Source of the DNA: Oribacterium sp. C9
Lineage (GTDB): Bacteria; Bacillota; Clostridia; Lachnospirales; Lachnospiraceae
Assembly: GCF_002007235.1 (NCBI RefSeq)
Contig: NZ_MUHW01000001.1
Coordinates: forward strand, 186,001-250,000
Reading direction: 5' to 3'
Length of the DNA: 64,000 nucleotides
Of the stretch, positions 56,086-64,000 are shown one piece after another. Numbering within the stretch: the stretch's first letter is position 1; each line of letters begins with the position of its first letter. The notes beneath the pieces were generated by a model. That model made no database searches. It was not told the origin of the DNA and saw nothing but the letters and a program-made list of their open reading frames with translations. Both the position numbers and the translations under genes were made by a program.

Positions 56086-57882
56086 ATGAAACTATACAAG
56101 AGACAGTATTATCTGAAAAAGATCCGTGAGTTTTATCAAGACAAAGAGCTGATAAAAGTCCTGACCGGAATAAGAGGAAGCGGAAAAACCTGTATGATGG
56201 AGATGATCATCAACGAGCTACGCTGGAGGGGCAATGCTGCAGTTAATCTTATCCACATCGATCTTGATACCAAGGAGTTCAGAAATATAAAGAACATCGA
56301 GAAGCTCCGCATCGCTATCAAGGAAAAGATGGTGCCCTCCAAGGATGGAACGATCTATCTTTTCATAGATGAGATACAGATGATAGATGATTTCGAAACA
56401 CTTATCGAGACTCTATACAATGAAGGCAGATATTCCATTTTCCTGTCAGCTTCAAGCTCATACCTTTTGAGCGATACCTTTAGACAGAAGTTTGAGGATC
56501 ACTACAAGGTATTCGAGATATTCCCGCTGTCTTATGCGGAATATGAAGGCATGAAGGACTTCATGGGCATGAAGAAGGAAGAGAATCCTTTGCTGGAGTT
56601 CGTTCGCTACGTACATGATGGCGGACTTCCGAGGATTCTTCAGTGTGACAATGCTCAAGAGAAGCAGAAGTATATCCTTGGGGTGCTTGAAGAGATCTTC
56701 AAGAAGGATATAGCGAAGATGGAAAAGATCCGACATGTGGTATATTTCAAACAGGTACAGGAGTATATCATTGACACCTTCGGTGAAAGCATTAGTATGA
56801 CCAGACTTACGGATTACTTCAGAAATTACGTGAGGATACCGGTGAAAAGAGAGACGCTGGAGAGGTATCTGGAGCTCCTTGAGAAGGCTAAGCTTGTATA
56901 CAGGTGCAATCGTTTCGATATAAAGACCGAGAAAGAGCTTCAGGGTGATCAGAGATATTACCTTACAGATCTCGGATTCTATTTTGCGAAGAAGACAGAT
57001 TCGAAGATCGACTACAGTCTCATCATGAAGAACATCATCTACATGTACCTGAGGAGCCGTGAGTACAACATCGCAACCGGAAGGATCGGAAAGAGGGAGT
57101 GCGATTTCGTGCTGGCTGATTTCGTAAGCGCAGATGAGCTGGGTTCTGACAGTGGACGTGAGGGCGCAAGAGCGTATAGGAGCGATAAGTCAAAGTCAGG
57201 AACAAAGGGTAACAAGGTGGTGGCTCAGGCAGTCAGCAAGAACTCGATCACAGAACGTATCAGGGAGTTCAAGGCCAGCAGAAGCGCTGCGGCTGCACCG
57301 GCACCAAAGACGGCGGCTACCGAGACAGTTGAGAGACCTCAGGACATCAACATAAATGTAAGGGTGGATGAAGAGAAAAATGTCTCTAACGGCATGTCAA
57401 GTGCTCTTCAGAAGTATCTGGAGTCCAGAAAACAGAGTGCGGCAGTAAATGGAAGAATGGGCGCTCAGGAGCGGGATGGAATGTCGGATGCAGAGGAAAA
57501 GACACGTACATTCGCAGGTGTTGAAACCGTAGAAGAGCCTGTATCTGAGTTCAAGGCCGAGATGAGACCTGAAAAAGAGACCATCGAGATGGACGATGAA
57601 CTCTTTGAGCAGGCTGTAGGACTTGATGAGGATTATGACGAAGACATGATGGATGATGAAAGAGAAGAGGAGCCGGAGTTTGTTCTTACAAATTTCAGAT
57701 ACATCAAGTTCGCCATCACAACTGCAGACCCTTACAGAGAGCAGGTAGAGTATGCAGCTCTTGACAGCATCCGGGATAACTATCCGAAGTTCATGCTTAC
57801 GCTGGATTCCAAGATTCAGGAGCATAACGACATAGTTCATCTCAATGCTATCGAAGCTTTAAAAGAGGAGAAGGAGTTTTAA
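56086..57882 (+). CDS. AAA ATPase with DUF4143-type C-domain and large insertion
   Basis: 598 residues. N-terminal ATPase: Walker A GIRGSGKT (28-35), Walker B YLFIDEIQ (91-98), sensor SASSSYLL near 121-128. A winged-helix/DUF4143-type region follows (about 200-345). The nuclease-like core begins GKRECDFVLADF (335-346) and resumes only at FRYIKFAITTADPYREQVEY (537 on), because about 190 low-complexity residues lie between (Ala/Thr/Pro then Asp/Glu-rich). Without the insertion it matches the common ATPase/DUF4143 proteins of unknown role. GAGGAGG precedes the ATG. It stands alone with a terminator. Confidence 0.85.
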   Translation: MKLYKRQYYLKKIREFYQDKELIKVLTGIRGSGKTCMMEMIINELRWRGNAAVNLIHIDLDTKEFRNIKNIEKLRIAIKEKMVPSKDGTIYLFIDEIQMIDDFETLIETLYNEGRYSIFLSASSSYLLSDTFRQKFEDHYKVFEIFPLSYAEYEGMKDFMGMKKEENPLLEFVRYVHDGGLPRILQCDNAQEKQKYILGVLEEIFKKDIAKMEKIRHVVYFKQVQEYIIDTFGESISMTRLTDYFRNYVRIPVKRETLERYLELLEKAKLVYRCNRFDIKTEKELQGDQRYYLTDLGFYFAKKTDSKIDYSLIMKNIIYMYLRSREYNIATGRIGKRECDFVLADFVSADELGSDSGREGARAYRSDKSKSGTKGNKVVAQAVSKNSITERIREFKASRSAAAAPAPKTAATETVERPQDININVRVDEEKNVSNGMSSALQKYLESRKQSAAVNGRMGAQERDGMSDAEEKTRTFAGVETVEEPVSEFKAEMRPEKETIEMDDELFEQAVGLDEDYDEDMMDDEREEEPEFVLTNFRYIKFAITTADPYREQVEYAALDSIRDNYPKFMLTLDSKIQEHNDIVHLNAIEALKEEKEF

Positions 57883-57890
57883 ACATATTT

Positions 57891-57932
57891 ATGTGGCAGG
57901 TTTCCGAAGGGGACCTGCCACATGTTGTTTTT
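57891..57932 (+). terminator. strong terminator after AAA/DUF4143 gene
   Basis: ATGTGGCAGGTTTCC (57891-57905) pairs with GGGGACCTGCCACAT (57909-57923), two G-U pairs, GAA loop, then GTTGTTTTTA. Confidence 0.92.
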
Positions 57933-58194
57933 ATGATGCTCCGGATCAAAAGCTCAATTTATTGCTTATGATCGTTATAATGTATTCTACTTTACACATT
58001 ATTTAACAGAGGTATGCTTGATACCACTATGAAGTTGAAATATAATTTCTTCTAAACGCTGTATGATACCAGTGTTGGAAACTTTTTCGCAAAAGCGGAT
58101 CAGAAAAACAGTGATGCCAGGCTTTATCGGAAACCTGACATTAAGTCCCTGACACCTTTTATTAAAGGCAGGAGCTCAGGTTTAGGAGGAAATT

Positions 58195-59343
58195 ATGAAA
58201 AAGAATATGTTTTTAAACGGCATTCTTGCAGTATGTGCTGCAGGAATGATGCTTACAGGCTGCGGCAGTTCAACAACAGAAACTACCACAGCGGCAGCTA
58301 CCACAGCGGCAGAGACAAACGCAGCACCTGAAACTGCAGCAGAGACTGAGGCTGTAATGAGTGCAGCAGAAGAGACTACAGCCGCAGAGAGCGCAGCAGA
58401 GCCAACAGAAGCTGCAAAGAGCGAGAGTCCAGCAGAGACTGAAGCATTTGGTGATACCGGAGAAGGCGCTATGAAGATCGGTTCACTGAAGGGACCTACA
58501 ACCATGGGTCTCGTAAATCTCATGGATGAAGTTGAAAAGGGCGATAAGAGCGGCTATCTTTTTGAGATGCAGACTCAGCCTGACGTGATCCTTGGAAAGC
58601 TTGTATCAGGAGATCTGGATGTGGCACTCATTCCGGCTAACCTTGCGGCTATCGCTTATAACAAGACAAATCAGGGAGTAAGCGTCGTAGACATTAACAC
58701 TCTGGGCGTGCTTTACTGCGTTACAGCTGATGAAAACATCAAGAGTGTGAAGGATCTTTCAGGAAAGACTGTGCTTTCAACAGGTCAGGGCGCAACACCT
58801 GAGTATGCTCTCAACTACCTTCTCGAGAAGAATGAAGTTACAGACTGTGATGTCCAGTTTAAGTCAGAGGCAACAGAGATCGCAGCAGCTCTCGGAAACG
58901 ATCCGACACAGATCGCTATCCTTCCACAGCCATTTGTAACAGTTGCCATGGCTCAGAATCAGGATTTAAAGCTTGCGTTCTCACTTACAGATGAGTGGGA
59001 TGCTGTTTCAGAGGATTCCAAGCTTCTCACAGGTGTTACAGTTGTGAGAAACGATTACCTCGAGGCCAACGAGGATGCTGTAAAGACATTCCTCGAGGAT
59101 CACAAGGCAAGTACAGAGAAGGCTGTTTCAGATACAAAGAGCACTGCAGAGCTCGTGGCAAAGTATGGAATCATTGCCAAGGCTCCTGTAGCTGAAAAGG
59201 CACTTCCACAGTGCAACATCGTAGCTGTAACAGGCGATGAGATGAAGAAGGATCTTTCCGGATATCTGAAGGTTCTTTTTGACCAGAATCCAAAGTCAGT
59301 TGGCGGAAAGCTTCCTGAGGACGGTTTCTACTACGTAAAGTGA
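58195..59343 (+). CDS. substrate-binding lipoprotein of NitT/TauT-type ABC transporter
   Basis: 382 residues. The lipoprotein signal has lipobox LTGC (C23), then an Ala/Thr/Glu-rich linker of about 65 residues. The binding domain begins MKIGSLKGPTTMGLVNLMDE and has SGDLDVALIPANLAAI and LSTGQGATPEYALNYLL, as in sulfonate/nitrate/thiamine-precursor binding proteins. The ligand is not evident. AGGAGG precedes the ATG. A terminator separates it from the permease, probably giving the binding protein higher expression. Confidence 0.88.
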   Translation: MKKNMFLNGILAVCAAGMMLTGCGSSTTETTTAAATTAAETNAAPETAAETEAVMSAAEETTAAESAAEPTEAAKSESPAETEAFGDTGEGAMKIGSLKGPTTMGLVNLMDEVEKGDKSGYLFEMQTQPDVILGKLVSGDLDVALIPANLAAIAYNKTNQGVSVVDINTLGVLYCVTADENIKSVKDLSGKTVLSTGQGATPEYALNYLLEKNEVTDCDVQFKSEATEIAAALGNDPTQIAILPQPFVTVAMAQNQDLKLAFSLTDEWDAVSEDSKLLTGVTVVRNDYLEANEDAVKTFLEDHKASTEKAVSDTKSTAELVAKYGIIAKAPVAEKALPQCNIVAVTGDEMKKDLSGYLKVLFDQNPKSVGGKLPEDGFYYVK

Positions 59344-59467
59344 TGACTGCAGGGGTCAGAGTTTTTTGATCTTCATTATGCATTCCTGAGAGATCATTTC
59401 TTCAACAGGATGACGTCCATCTGTATAATGTTTCCGTGGGAAACTACGGCGTGAATATGGTTATTTT

Positions 59468-59516
59468 AAGTGCCACAGTTCGGAACATTTAGTTCTTACT
59501 GTGGCGCTTTTTTGCT
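59468..59516 (+). terminator. terminator between binding protein and permease genes
   Basis: AAGTGCCACAGT / ACTGTGGCGCTT with inner GAAC/GTTC, then TTTTTT. Partial read-through into the permease gene is probable, since no strong new promoter is seen. Confidence 0.85.
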
Positions 59517-59560
59517 AAAATAAAAAGTACGTGTATTTGTGGCAAAAAACGTGGTGTGAA

Positions 59561-60340
59561 ATGAGAGAACAACGAAGAAAAGGGCCTGAAGGCTCGATCA
59601 AAAAAATAGGAATCATTCTTTTCTGGATACTTGTGTGGCAGCTGCTCAGTATGACCATCCACAACAGTATCCTTCTGGCAGGCCCCGTTGAAGCGGTCAT
59701 AGCCCTAAAACATATGATTTTAACGAGGGAATATTGGGATGCGATCATGTTCTCGCTTTTCAGGATCATAGGGGGCTTTTTCTTCGGCTCAACTCTCGGG
59801 ATTATTCTCGCCTGGCTTTCCTATCGGGTGAGCCTCGTAGAGGATATCCTGCGCCCGTTCATATCGGTTGTGAAGGCGGTTCCCGTAGCGAGCTTCGTAA
59901 TCATTCTGCTCATATGGGCAGGCAACAGGATATTATCCTTTTATATAAGTGCCCTGGTGGTGCTGCCGCTTCTCTATATCAACACACTCGGTGGACTCAA
60001 GGCAACTGACATTAAGCTCCTTGAGATGGCTGAAGTATTCAGGATACCCATGCTCCGACAGCTGAGACACATCTATCTCCCATCGGTCTACCCGTATCTT
60101 CACAGCGCATTTCAGACGGCGCTGGGCATGGCATGGAAAAGCGGCGTGGCTGCGGAGGTCATAGGACAGCCGCTGGGCTCCATGGGAAACGGACTGTATC
60201 AGTCGAAGATCTATCTTGAAACCGCTGATCTTTTTGCCTGGACCATCACTATAGTAGTGGTCTCATTCCTTGTGGAAAAACTGTTTCTGAAGATCGCAGG
60301 ATACAGCATCGGACGCATGAAAAGGAGTCTGATTTTATGA
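59561..60340 (+). CDS. ABC transporter permease (NitT/TauT type)
   Basis: 259 residues with about six membrane helices. The EAA-type coupling loop reads EMAEVFRIPMLRQLRHIYLPSVYPYL in two blocks, followed by GMAWKSGVAAEVIG. It forms a homodimeric channel with the ATPase below. ATG 59561 is chosen; an in-frame GTG at 59531 has no Shine-Dalgarno and adds an unlikely Trp-rich start. It overlaps the ATPase gene by 4 bp. Confidence 0.88.
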   Translation: MREQRRKGPEGSIKKIGIILFWILVWQLLSMTIHNSILLAGPVEAVIALKHMILTREYWDAIMFSLFRIIGGFFFGSTLGIILAWLSYRVSLVEDILRPFISVVKAVPVASFVIILLIWAGNRILSFYISALVVLPLLYINTLGGLKATDIKLLEMAEVFRIPMLRQLRHIYLPSVYPYLHSAFQTALGMAWKSGVAAEVIGQPLGSMGNGLYQSKIYLETADLFAWTITIVVVSFLVEKLFLKIAGYSIGRMKRSLIL

Positions 60341-60948
60341 AGATATATTTTAAAGATATAACAAAATCCTATGACGGAACTCCGGTGCTCGATCACGTGA
60401 ATTTTTCCATCGATACCGGATCGGATGCCAGAGACATACTTCTCCGCGGACCATCAGGCATAGGGAAAACCACTCTTCTTAGGATCATTGCCGGTCTGGA
60501 AAAAGCAGACAGCGGAAGTGTGGAAATAAGTATGGGTGAAGCGGCTCATGGAGGAAGCGGCCTCAAGGTCGGGATGGTCTTTCAGGAAAACAGGCTTCTC
60601 GAGCATATGTCTTCGGTTGCCAATGTCTCTCTCGTGGACACTTCTGTCTCTGAACAGAGAGCCAGAAAGGCGCTTGGTGAGATTCTGCCTCCGGAAGCTC
60701 TGGACAAACCCGTAAGTGAACTATCCGGTGGTATGAAGAGAAGAGTGGCAATAGTAAGGGCCATGCTTCCGTTCTCAGACATACTCGTGATGGACGAGCC
60801 CTTCACCGGCCTTGATGCCGAGACCAGAGAAAGAGTCATCGATTACATCATGAGAAACAAAGGGAGGCGTCCGCTCATCATTGCAAGCCATGAAGTGGAG
60901 GGACTACCGAAAATGAGGGAGCTGGTATTGGAGCAAAAACAGCTCTGA
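60337..60948 (+). CDS. ABC transporter ATPase (NitT/TauT type, short)
   Basis: 203 residues. Walker A GPSGIGKT, Q-loop VFQENRLL, signature LSGGMKRR, Walker B ILVMDEPF, switch His ASHEVEG. It is shorter than the usual 240-260 because the C-terminal end stops soon after the H-loop. The ATGA overlap with the permease indicates coupling. It energizes uptake with the 58195 and 59561 products. Confidence 0.9.
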   Translation: MKIYFKDITKSYDGTPVLDHVNFSIDTGSDARDILLRGPSGIGKTTLLRIIAGLEKADSGSVEISMGEAAHGGSGLKVGMVFQENRLLEHMSSVANVSLVDTSVSEQRARKALGEILPPEALDKPVSELSGGMKRRVAIVRAMLPFSDILVMDEPFTGLDAETRERVIDYIMRNKGRRPLIIASHEVEGLPKMRELVLEQKQL

Positions 60949-60986
60949 AATCAGATAAGAAGATAAAAAAATAAGAGGTGAAAATA

Positions 60987-61598
60987 ATGTACGAAATTGG
61001 ACCATATACCATAGAGGACAATCAGAAAAGGGAGGACAGAACAGAGCTTATTGACGGTTACATCTATAAGATGAAGGCGAATCTTCCCATATACGGAGTA
61101 TATCTCAGGAATCTCTACGGGATGATAATGCAGGCATGCAATGCATCGGATGAATATGCGAGAGCCTTCATGTATGTGGGAGTACGTATAGATAAGGACG
61201 ATAAGACCTGCATAGTGCCTGATATCTGTATAGTAAGAGATGAAGAACAGGTTGCAGGAGGAAAGTTCGTTGAAGGCGCCCCCGATGTCACCATAGAGTT
61301 TCTGGGAAGTGACCTGGAGGACAGAAAGCGTGACCTTTTCCTGAAGCTCAACAAATACAGGGAGGCCGGAGTTAAGGAATACTGGATCATAGATGTGGAA
61401 CACAAGGGACTTATGGTCTACGATTTCTCAGAGGTCACTCTGCCAAGACATTACAGCTTCGATGAGGAGGTTCCGGCGGGAAGCATTGTACCTGGATTCA
61501 GTATCGATTTTAAAGCGCTGGAAGAGAAAGTGAAGAAGTTCTATGAGATGGCTGAATTCACCAGAAAGATGAAGGAGAAGAAGGCTAAGCAGGGATGA
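60987..61598 (+). CDS. Uma2-family (PD-D/E-XK-like) protein
   Basis: 203 residues. The family pattern is visible as ELIDGYIYKM, CIVPDICIV, GAPDVTIEFLGSDLEDRKRDLF and YREAGVKEYWIID, with D/E and K residues of a restriction-endonuclease-like fold. A Lys-rich tail ends the protein. Uma2 proteins are abundant in cyanobacteria and some Firmicutes; their role is unclear. ATG 60987 has AGAGGTG just upstream, so the overlapping GTG at 60978 is rejected. Confidence 0.82.
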   Translation: MYEIGPYTIEDNQKREDRTELIDGYIYKMKANLPIYGVYLRNLYGMIMQACNASDEYARAFMYVGVRIDKDDKTCIVPDICIVRDEEQVAGGKFVEGAPDVTIEFLGSDLEDRKRDLFLKLNKYREAGVKEYWIIDVEHKGLMVYDFSEVTLPRHYSFDEEVPAGSIVPGFSIDFKALEEKVKKFYEMAEFTRKMKEKKAKQG

Positions 61599-61702
61599 TT
61601 GCAGCCTGCCAGGCTGAAGCCTGTAATATCCCGAAAAGAATTTGTAATCAGCTGCCGCAAATCTGCCACACCGATAATCTAGTTTAGCCGTCGTGACCCG
61701 GG

Positions 61703-61762
61703 CTAATATAACCACGAGCTCGAAAAGAGCAACGAAAAACATGATTTGGTTATATTAGGAGG
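61703..61762 (+). promoter_or_regulatory. 12-bp inverted repeat touching the Shine-Dalgarno of repeat protein 3
   Basis: CTAATATAACCA (61703-61714) pairs with TGGTTATATTAG (61747-61758). The right arm covers the first bases of AGGAGG (61757-61762). A GCTC/GAGC hairpin lies in the loop. It may limit ribosome access or bind a protein. Confidence 0.5.
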
Positions 61763-61767
61763 TCAAA

Positions 61768-63303
61768 ATGATCGTAAATAGAAACAACGGAAAGAACAGG
61801 TGGATCCCATCTATAGGAAAAACTGTTCTTGCAGCAGGCGCTATAGCAACATTTATGGCTACAGGAGCCCTGGCCGCAGGCTGGCAGCAGGAAGGTGAGG
61901 AGTGGTACTACGTCGACAGCGACGGAAACTATGTGACAGACAGCTGGAAGGTTTCAGACGGAAAGTATTATTACCTTGGATCCGACGGAACACTTGCCAA
62001 AAACACACTGATCGAGGATAGTAACGGCTACTATTATGTAGGCTCAGACGGTGCCATGGTGACCAACACCTGGAAGGCTGTGACCACAGACGATGACAAT
62101 TATGACGGCTATGCCTGGTACTATTTCCGCGATACAGGAAAGGCTTATACCGACACATCTACGCCGGTGACCATCAGCGGTAAAAAGTATATGTTCGACG
62201 AAGAGGGCAAGATGCTCTACGGATATGTGGATGAGAGCGGAGAGATGATCGATGTCTCGGATGACCCTCAGGCGGTTTATGAAGCCGTATGGTACTTCGG
62301 CGACAAGGACAGCGGTGCCATGGTGACGGGCTGGCATCAGTACGAAGAGGACCTTACGACGGCAGATGATACCTATGAGGATTACTCAACCATCTGGTTC
62401 TACTTCAAGTCTGAAAACGGAAAGAAGCTTACCGATACAACAAAGGTCATCAATTCCTACAGATATACCTTCGATTCTAACGGTGTCATGATCTCAGGAT
62501 GGGATGACGATGCATCCTCATCCACAACATACAGATACTCTGATCTCTCTTCAGGATCTATAAAGAAGAACTCTTGGGTACAGGCTATTCCAAGTGAAGA
62601 GATGAATTCGACCGATTATGAGGATTCAACATACCGCTGGTTCTATACAAACAGCTCAGGATATGTCATCACTAACCAGGCAAAGAAGATAAATTCAAAG
62701 TGGTACTATTTCAATGATTGCGGAATCATGCAGAGCGGTCTTCTGGTACTTAATTCAAGCTCCATTTCAAGCTGCAGTTCTATAGTAAAGGATCTTGATG
62801 AGGATGAAATAACAGCAGAAGACATCTACGACCTCGGAGATGCTAACGGGGGAGATCTCAATCTCTATTACTTCGGTGATGAGAACAGCGGTGCCATGAA
62901 GAAGGACGGAACCGTAAACATCACACTATCAGATGATACCTATACCTTCTATTTCAACGCTAACGGTAAGGCATACAACGGAATCAAGAGCAAGAAGTAC
63001 TATAAGTACGGTATCTTACAGAAGGCTTCAAGCGATGAATATTATAAGCTTGTAGAGTACGGTGACACCGGAAGCTACTTACTTGTAAACACGTCAGGAA
63101 CAGTCGTAAGCAGCGGATATGTAAGGGATGCGGATGAGAACTACTATGCGATCTATGACGGAAAGGTAGCATATATCAAGTCCGATGACCTCGCAGCAAA
63201 GGCGGCTTCTGCATACAAGTCAGGAGAAGAGACCTTCACATATAACTCTGAAACATATGAAACAGAGAAATACGTAACAAAGGAGTACACACTCTATAGC
63301 TAA
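61768..63303 (+). CDS. secreted cell-wall-binding-repeat protein 3
   Basis: 511 residues. Signal peptide about 1-36 with cleavage after GALA, then aromatic repeats nearly to the end (GWQQEGEEWYYVDSDGNYV, WYYFNDCGIMQSG) interleaved with acidic stretches. It resembles protein 1 in design, including the AAGW start of the mature chain, so the two are probably paralogues. No enzyme domain is seen; a wall or polysaccharide-binding role is likely. AGGAGG lies 5 nt before the ATG but is partly inside an inverted repeat. Confidence 0.8.
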   Translation: MIVNRNNGKNRWIPSIGKTVLAAGAIATFMATGALAAGWQQEGEEWYYVDSDGNYVTDSWKVSDGKYYYLGSDGTLAKNTLIEDSNGYYYVGSDGAMVTNTWKAVTTDDDNYDGYAWYYFRDTGKAYTDTSTPVTISGKKYMFDEEGKMLYGYVDESGEMIDVSDDPQAVYEAVWYFGDKDSGAMVTGWHQYEEDLTTADDTYEDYSTIWFYFKSENGKKLTDTTKVINSYRYTFDSNGVMISGWDDDASSSTTYRYSDLSSGSIKKNSWVQAIPSEEMNSTDYEDSTYRWFYTNSSGYVITNQAKKINSKWYYFNDCGIMQSGLLVLNSSSISSCSSIVKDLDEDEITAEDIYDLGDANGGDLNLYYFGDENSGAMKKDGTVNITLSDDTYTFYFNANGKAYNGIKSKKYYKYGILQKASSDEYYKLVEYGDTGSYLLVNTSGTVVSSGYVRDADENYYAIYDGKVAYIKSDDLAAKAASAYKSGEETFTYNSETYETEKYVTKEYTLYS

Positions 63304-63425
63304 ATAAGCTGATTTGTAAATAACTTAGAAACTGAAAATCACTCCCCAAAAACAAGCTTTCCGATCCGTATGGATTTAGACGGATCAGAAAATAAAGCGG
63401 CTCAATGCTTCTGCCGTAAACACTT

Positions 63426-63462
63426 ACCTCCGATCCGGAAACGGACCGGAGGTTCTTTTGTT
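63426..63462 (+). terminator. terminator after repeat protein 3
   Basis: ACCTCCG/CGGAGGT and TCCG/CGGA separated by one mismatch, GAAA loop, then TCTTTTGTTCT. Confidence 0.8.
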
Positions 63463-63534
63463 CTCATAAGCTTATTCAGTCTCATTTCAGAAAATAATGT
63501 TAGAATCTGCGGAAAATAGGACAAGAGGGTAAAG

Positions 63535-64000
63535 ATGGAAGAGAAACTTATATATGTAATAGACGATGAAAAAGATATAAGGGAGATGGAGAAGACCTTC
63601 CTTGAGAATGAAGGATACCGGGTGGAGACCTTTGCAAATGCTGACGATGCCATGGCTGTCATGGGGCTTGCAGAAGCAGATGAAGACGTGAGACATCCCG
63701 GTACTGCCGCGAACTTATGCACTCATTATGACGGAATGCCTGATCTTATCCTGATGGATATAATGATGCCCGGAACCGGGGGACTTACGGCTTGCAGCAG
63801 GATAAGAAAGTCTGAAGATCCACGCTTACGGGCTCTGCCTGTGATACTGGTTTCTGCAAAAGACACACCCCTTGACAGAGTGACAGGACTTACTATGGGG
63901 AGCGATGACTATCTGATAAAACCGTTTCTTCCTCTTGAACTAGTCGCGAGAGTGAAAGCGCTCCTGAGACGGTCAGATATTCTCAGGGATCAGCTGCTGA
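63535..64000 (+). CDS. response regulator, receiver domain (3' end outside window)
   Basis: 155 residues are visible. The acidic pair is D10-D11 (VIDDEKD), the phospho-acceptor D75 (LILMDIMMPGTGG), the Ser/Thr site LVSAKD and the Lys YLIKPF. The receiver has about 20 extra residues between helix 2 and strand 3. The end (LEARVKALLRR-like, LVARVKALLRRSDILR) suits an OmpR-type or kinase-linked regulator, but its output domain lies beyond the window. GAGGG precedes the ATG. Confidence 0.85.
   Translation, partial: MEEKLIYVIDDEKDIREMEKTFLENEGYRVETFANADDAMAVMGLAEADEDVRHPGTAANLCTHYDGMPDLILMDIMMPGTGGLTACSRIRKSEDPRLRALPVILVSAKDTPLDRVTGLTMGSDDYLIKPFLPLELVARVKALLRRSDILRDQLL

Noticed and set aside
57933-58194. 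TPP or SAM riboswitch upstream of the ABC binding-protein gene
   Set aside because: The key conserved words of those riboswitches are missing. The gap holds no identifiable aptamer.

Overview
The window is a low-to-moderate GC chromosomal segment of a Gram-positive anaerobe, most likely a Lachnospiraceae member. Butyrivibrio or Pseudobutyrivibrio is plausible, but the genus is inference. The grounds are the complete S10-spc-alpha ribosomal cluster with zinc-type S14, the Firmicutes order rplQ-ecfA-ecfT-truA-rplM-rpsI, three secreted proteins with aromatic cell-wall-binding repeats, and GH5/GH1 plant-glucan enzymes.

Layout. 1-6830: replication helper genes (DnaD-domain protein, helicase-loader ATPase), PRPP synthetase, a membrane acyltransferase, an rRNA-type methyltransferase and a secreted repeat protein. 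6850-23660: ribosomal cluster rpsJ to rplQ including secY, adk, map, infA, rpmJ and rpoA, with long structured leaders before rpsJ, rpsH, rpsK and rpsD. 23780-31510: a second secreted repeat protein, a fused two-ATPase ECF transporter gene with ecfT, truA, a HAD phosphatase and rplM-rpsI.

31426-43357 is the most notable part. The 3' end of rpsI is a site-specific integration target and carries three tandem elements (E1, E2, E3) bounded by four copies of the rpsI tail. E1 (about 4.84 kb) is a mobilizable element with integrase, repressor, excisionase-like gene, a RepA-like ATPase broken by an in-frame stop, an oriT-like cruciform and a MobV relaxase. E2 (about 6.17 kb) has no integrase and carries two related alpha/beta hydrolases, TetR and LysR regulators, a cyclophilin-like lipoprotein and a flavodoxin-family reductase. 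E3 (about 0.9 kb) carries only a BrnT/BrnA toxin-antitoxin pair. Integrase arm-type 11-bp repeats differ between E1/E3 and E2, which suggests two integrase families.

43380-50533: a GH5 endoglucanase in a minus-strand operon with a STAS/ATPase partner-switch pair, then a LacI regulator divergent from a 6-phospho-beta-glucosidase and a beta-glucoside PTS permease, with paired operators. Together these suggest extracellular cellulose attack and uptake of phosphorylated beta-glucosides. 50534-56085: an exceptional A-rich, C-poor gene desert holding one recognisable gene, a formate/nitrite-type channel. 56086-64000: an AAA/DUF4143-type ATPase with a large internal insertion, a NitT/TauT-type ABC transporter, a Uma2-family nuclease-like protein, a third cell-wall-binding repeat protein and the start of a response regulator cut by the window end.
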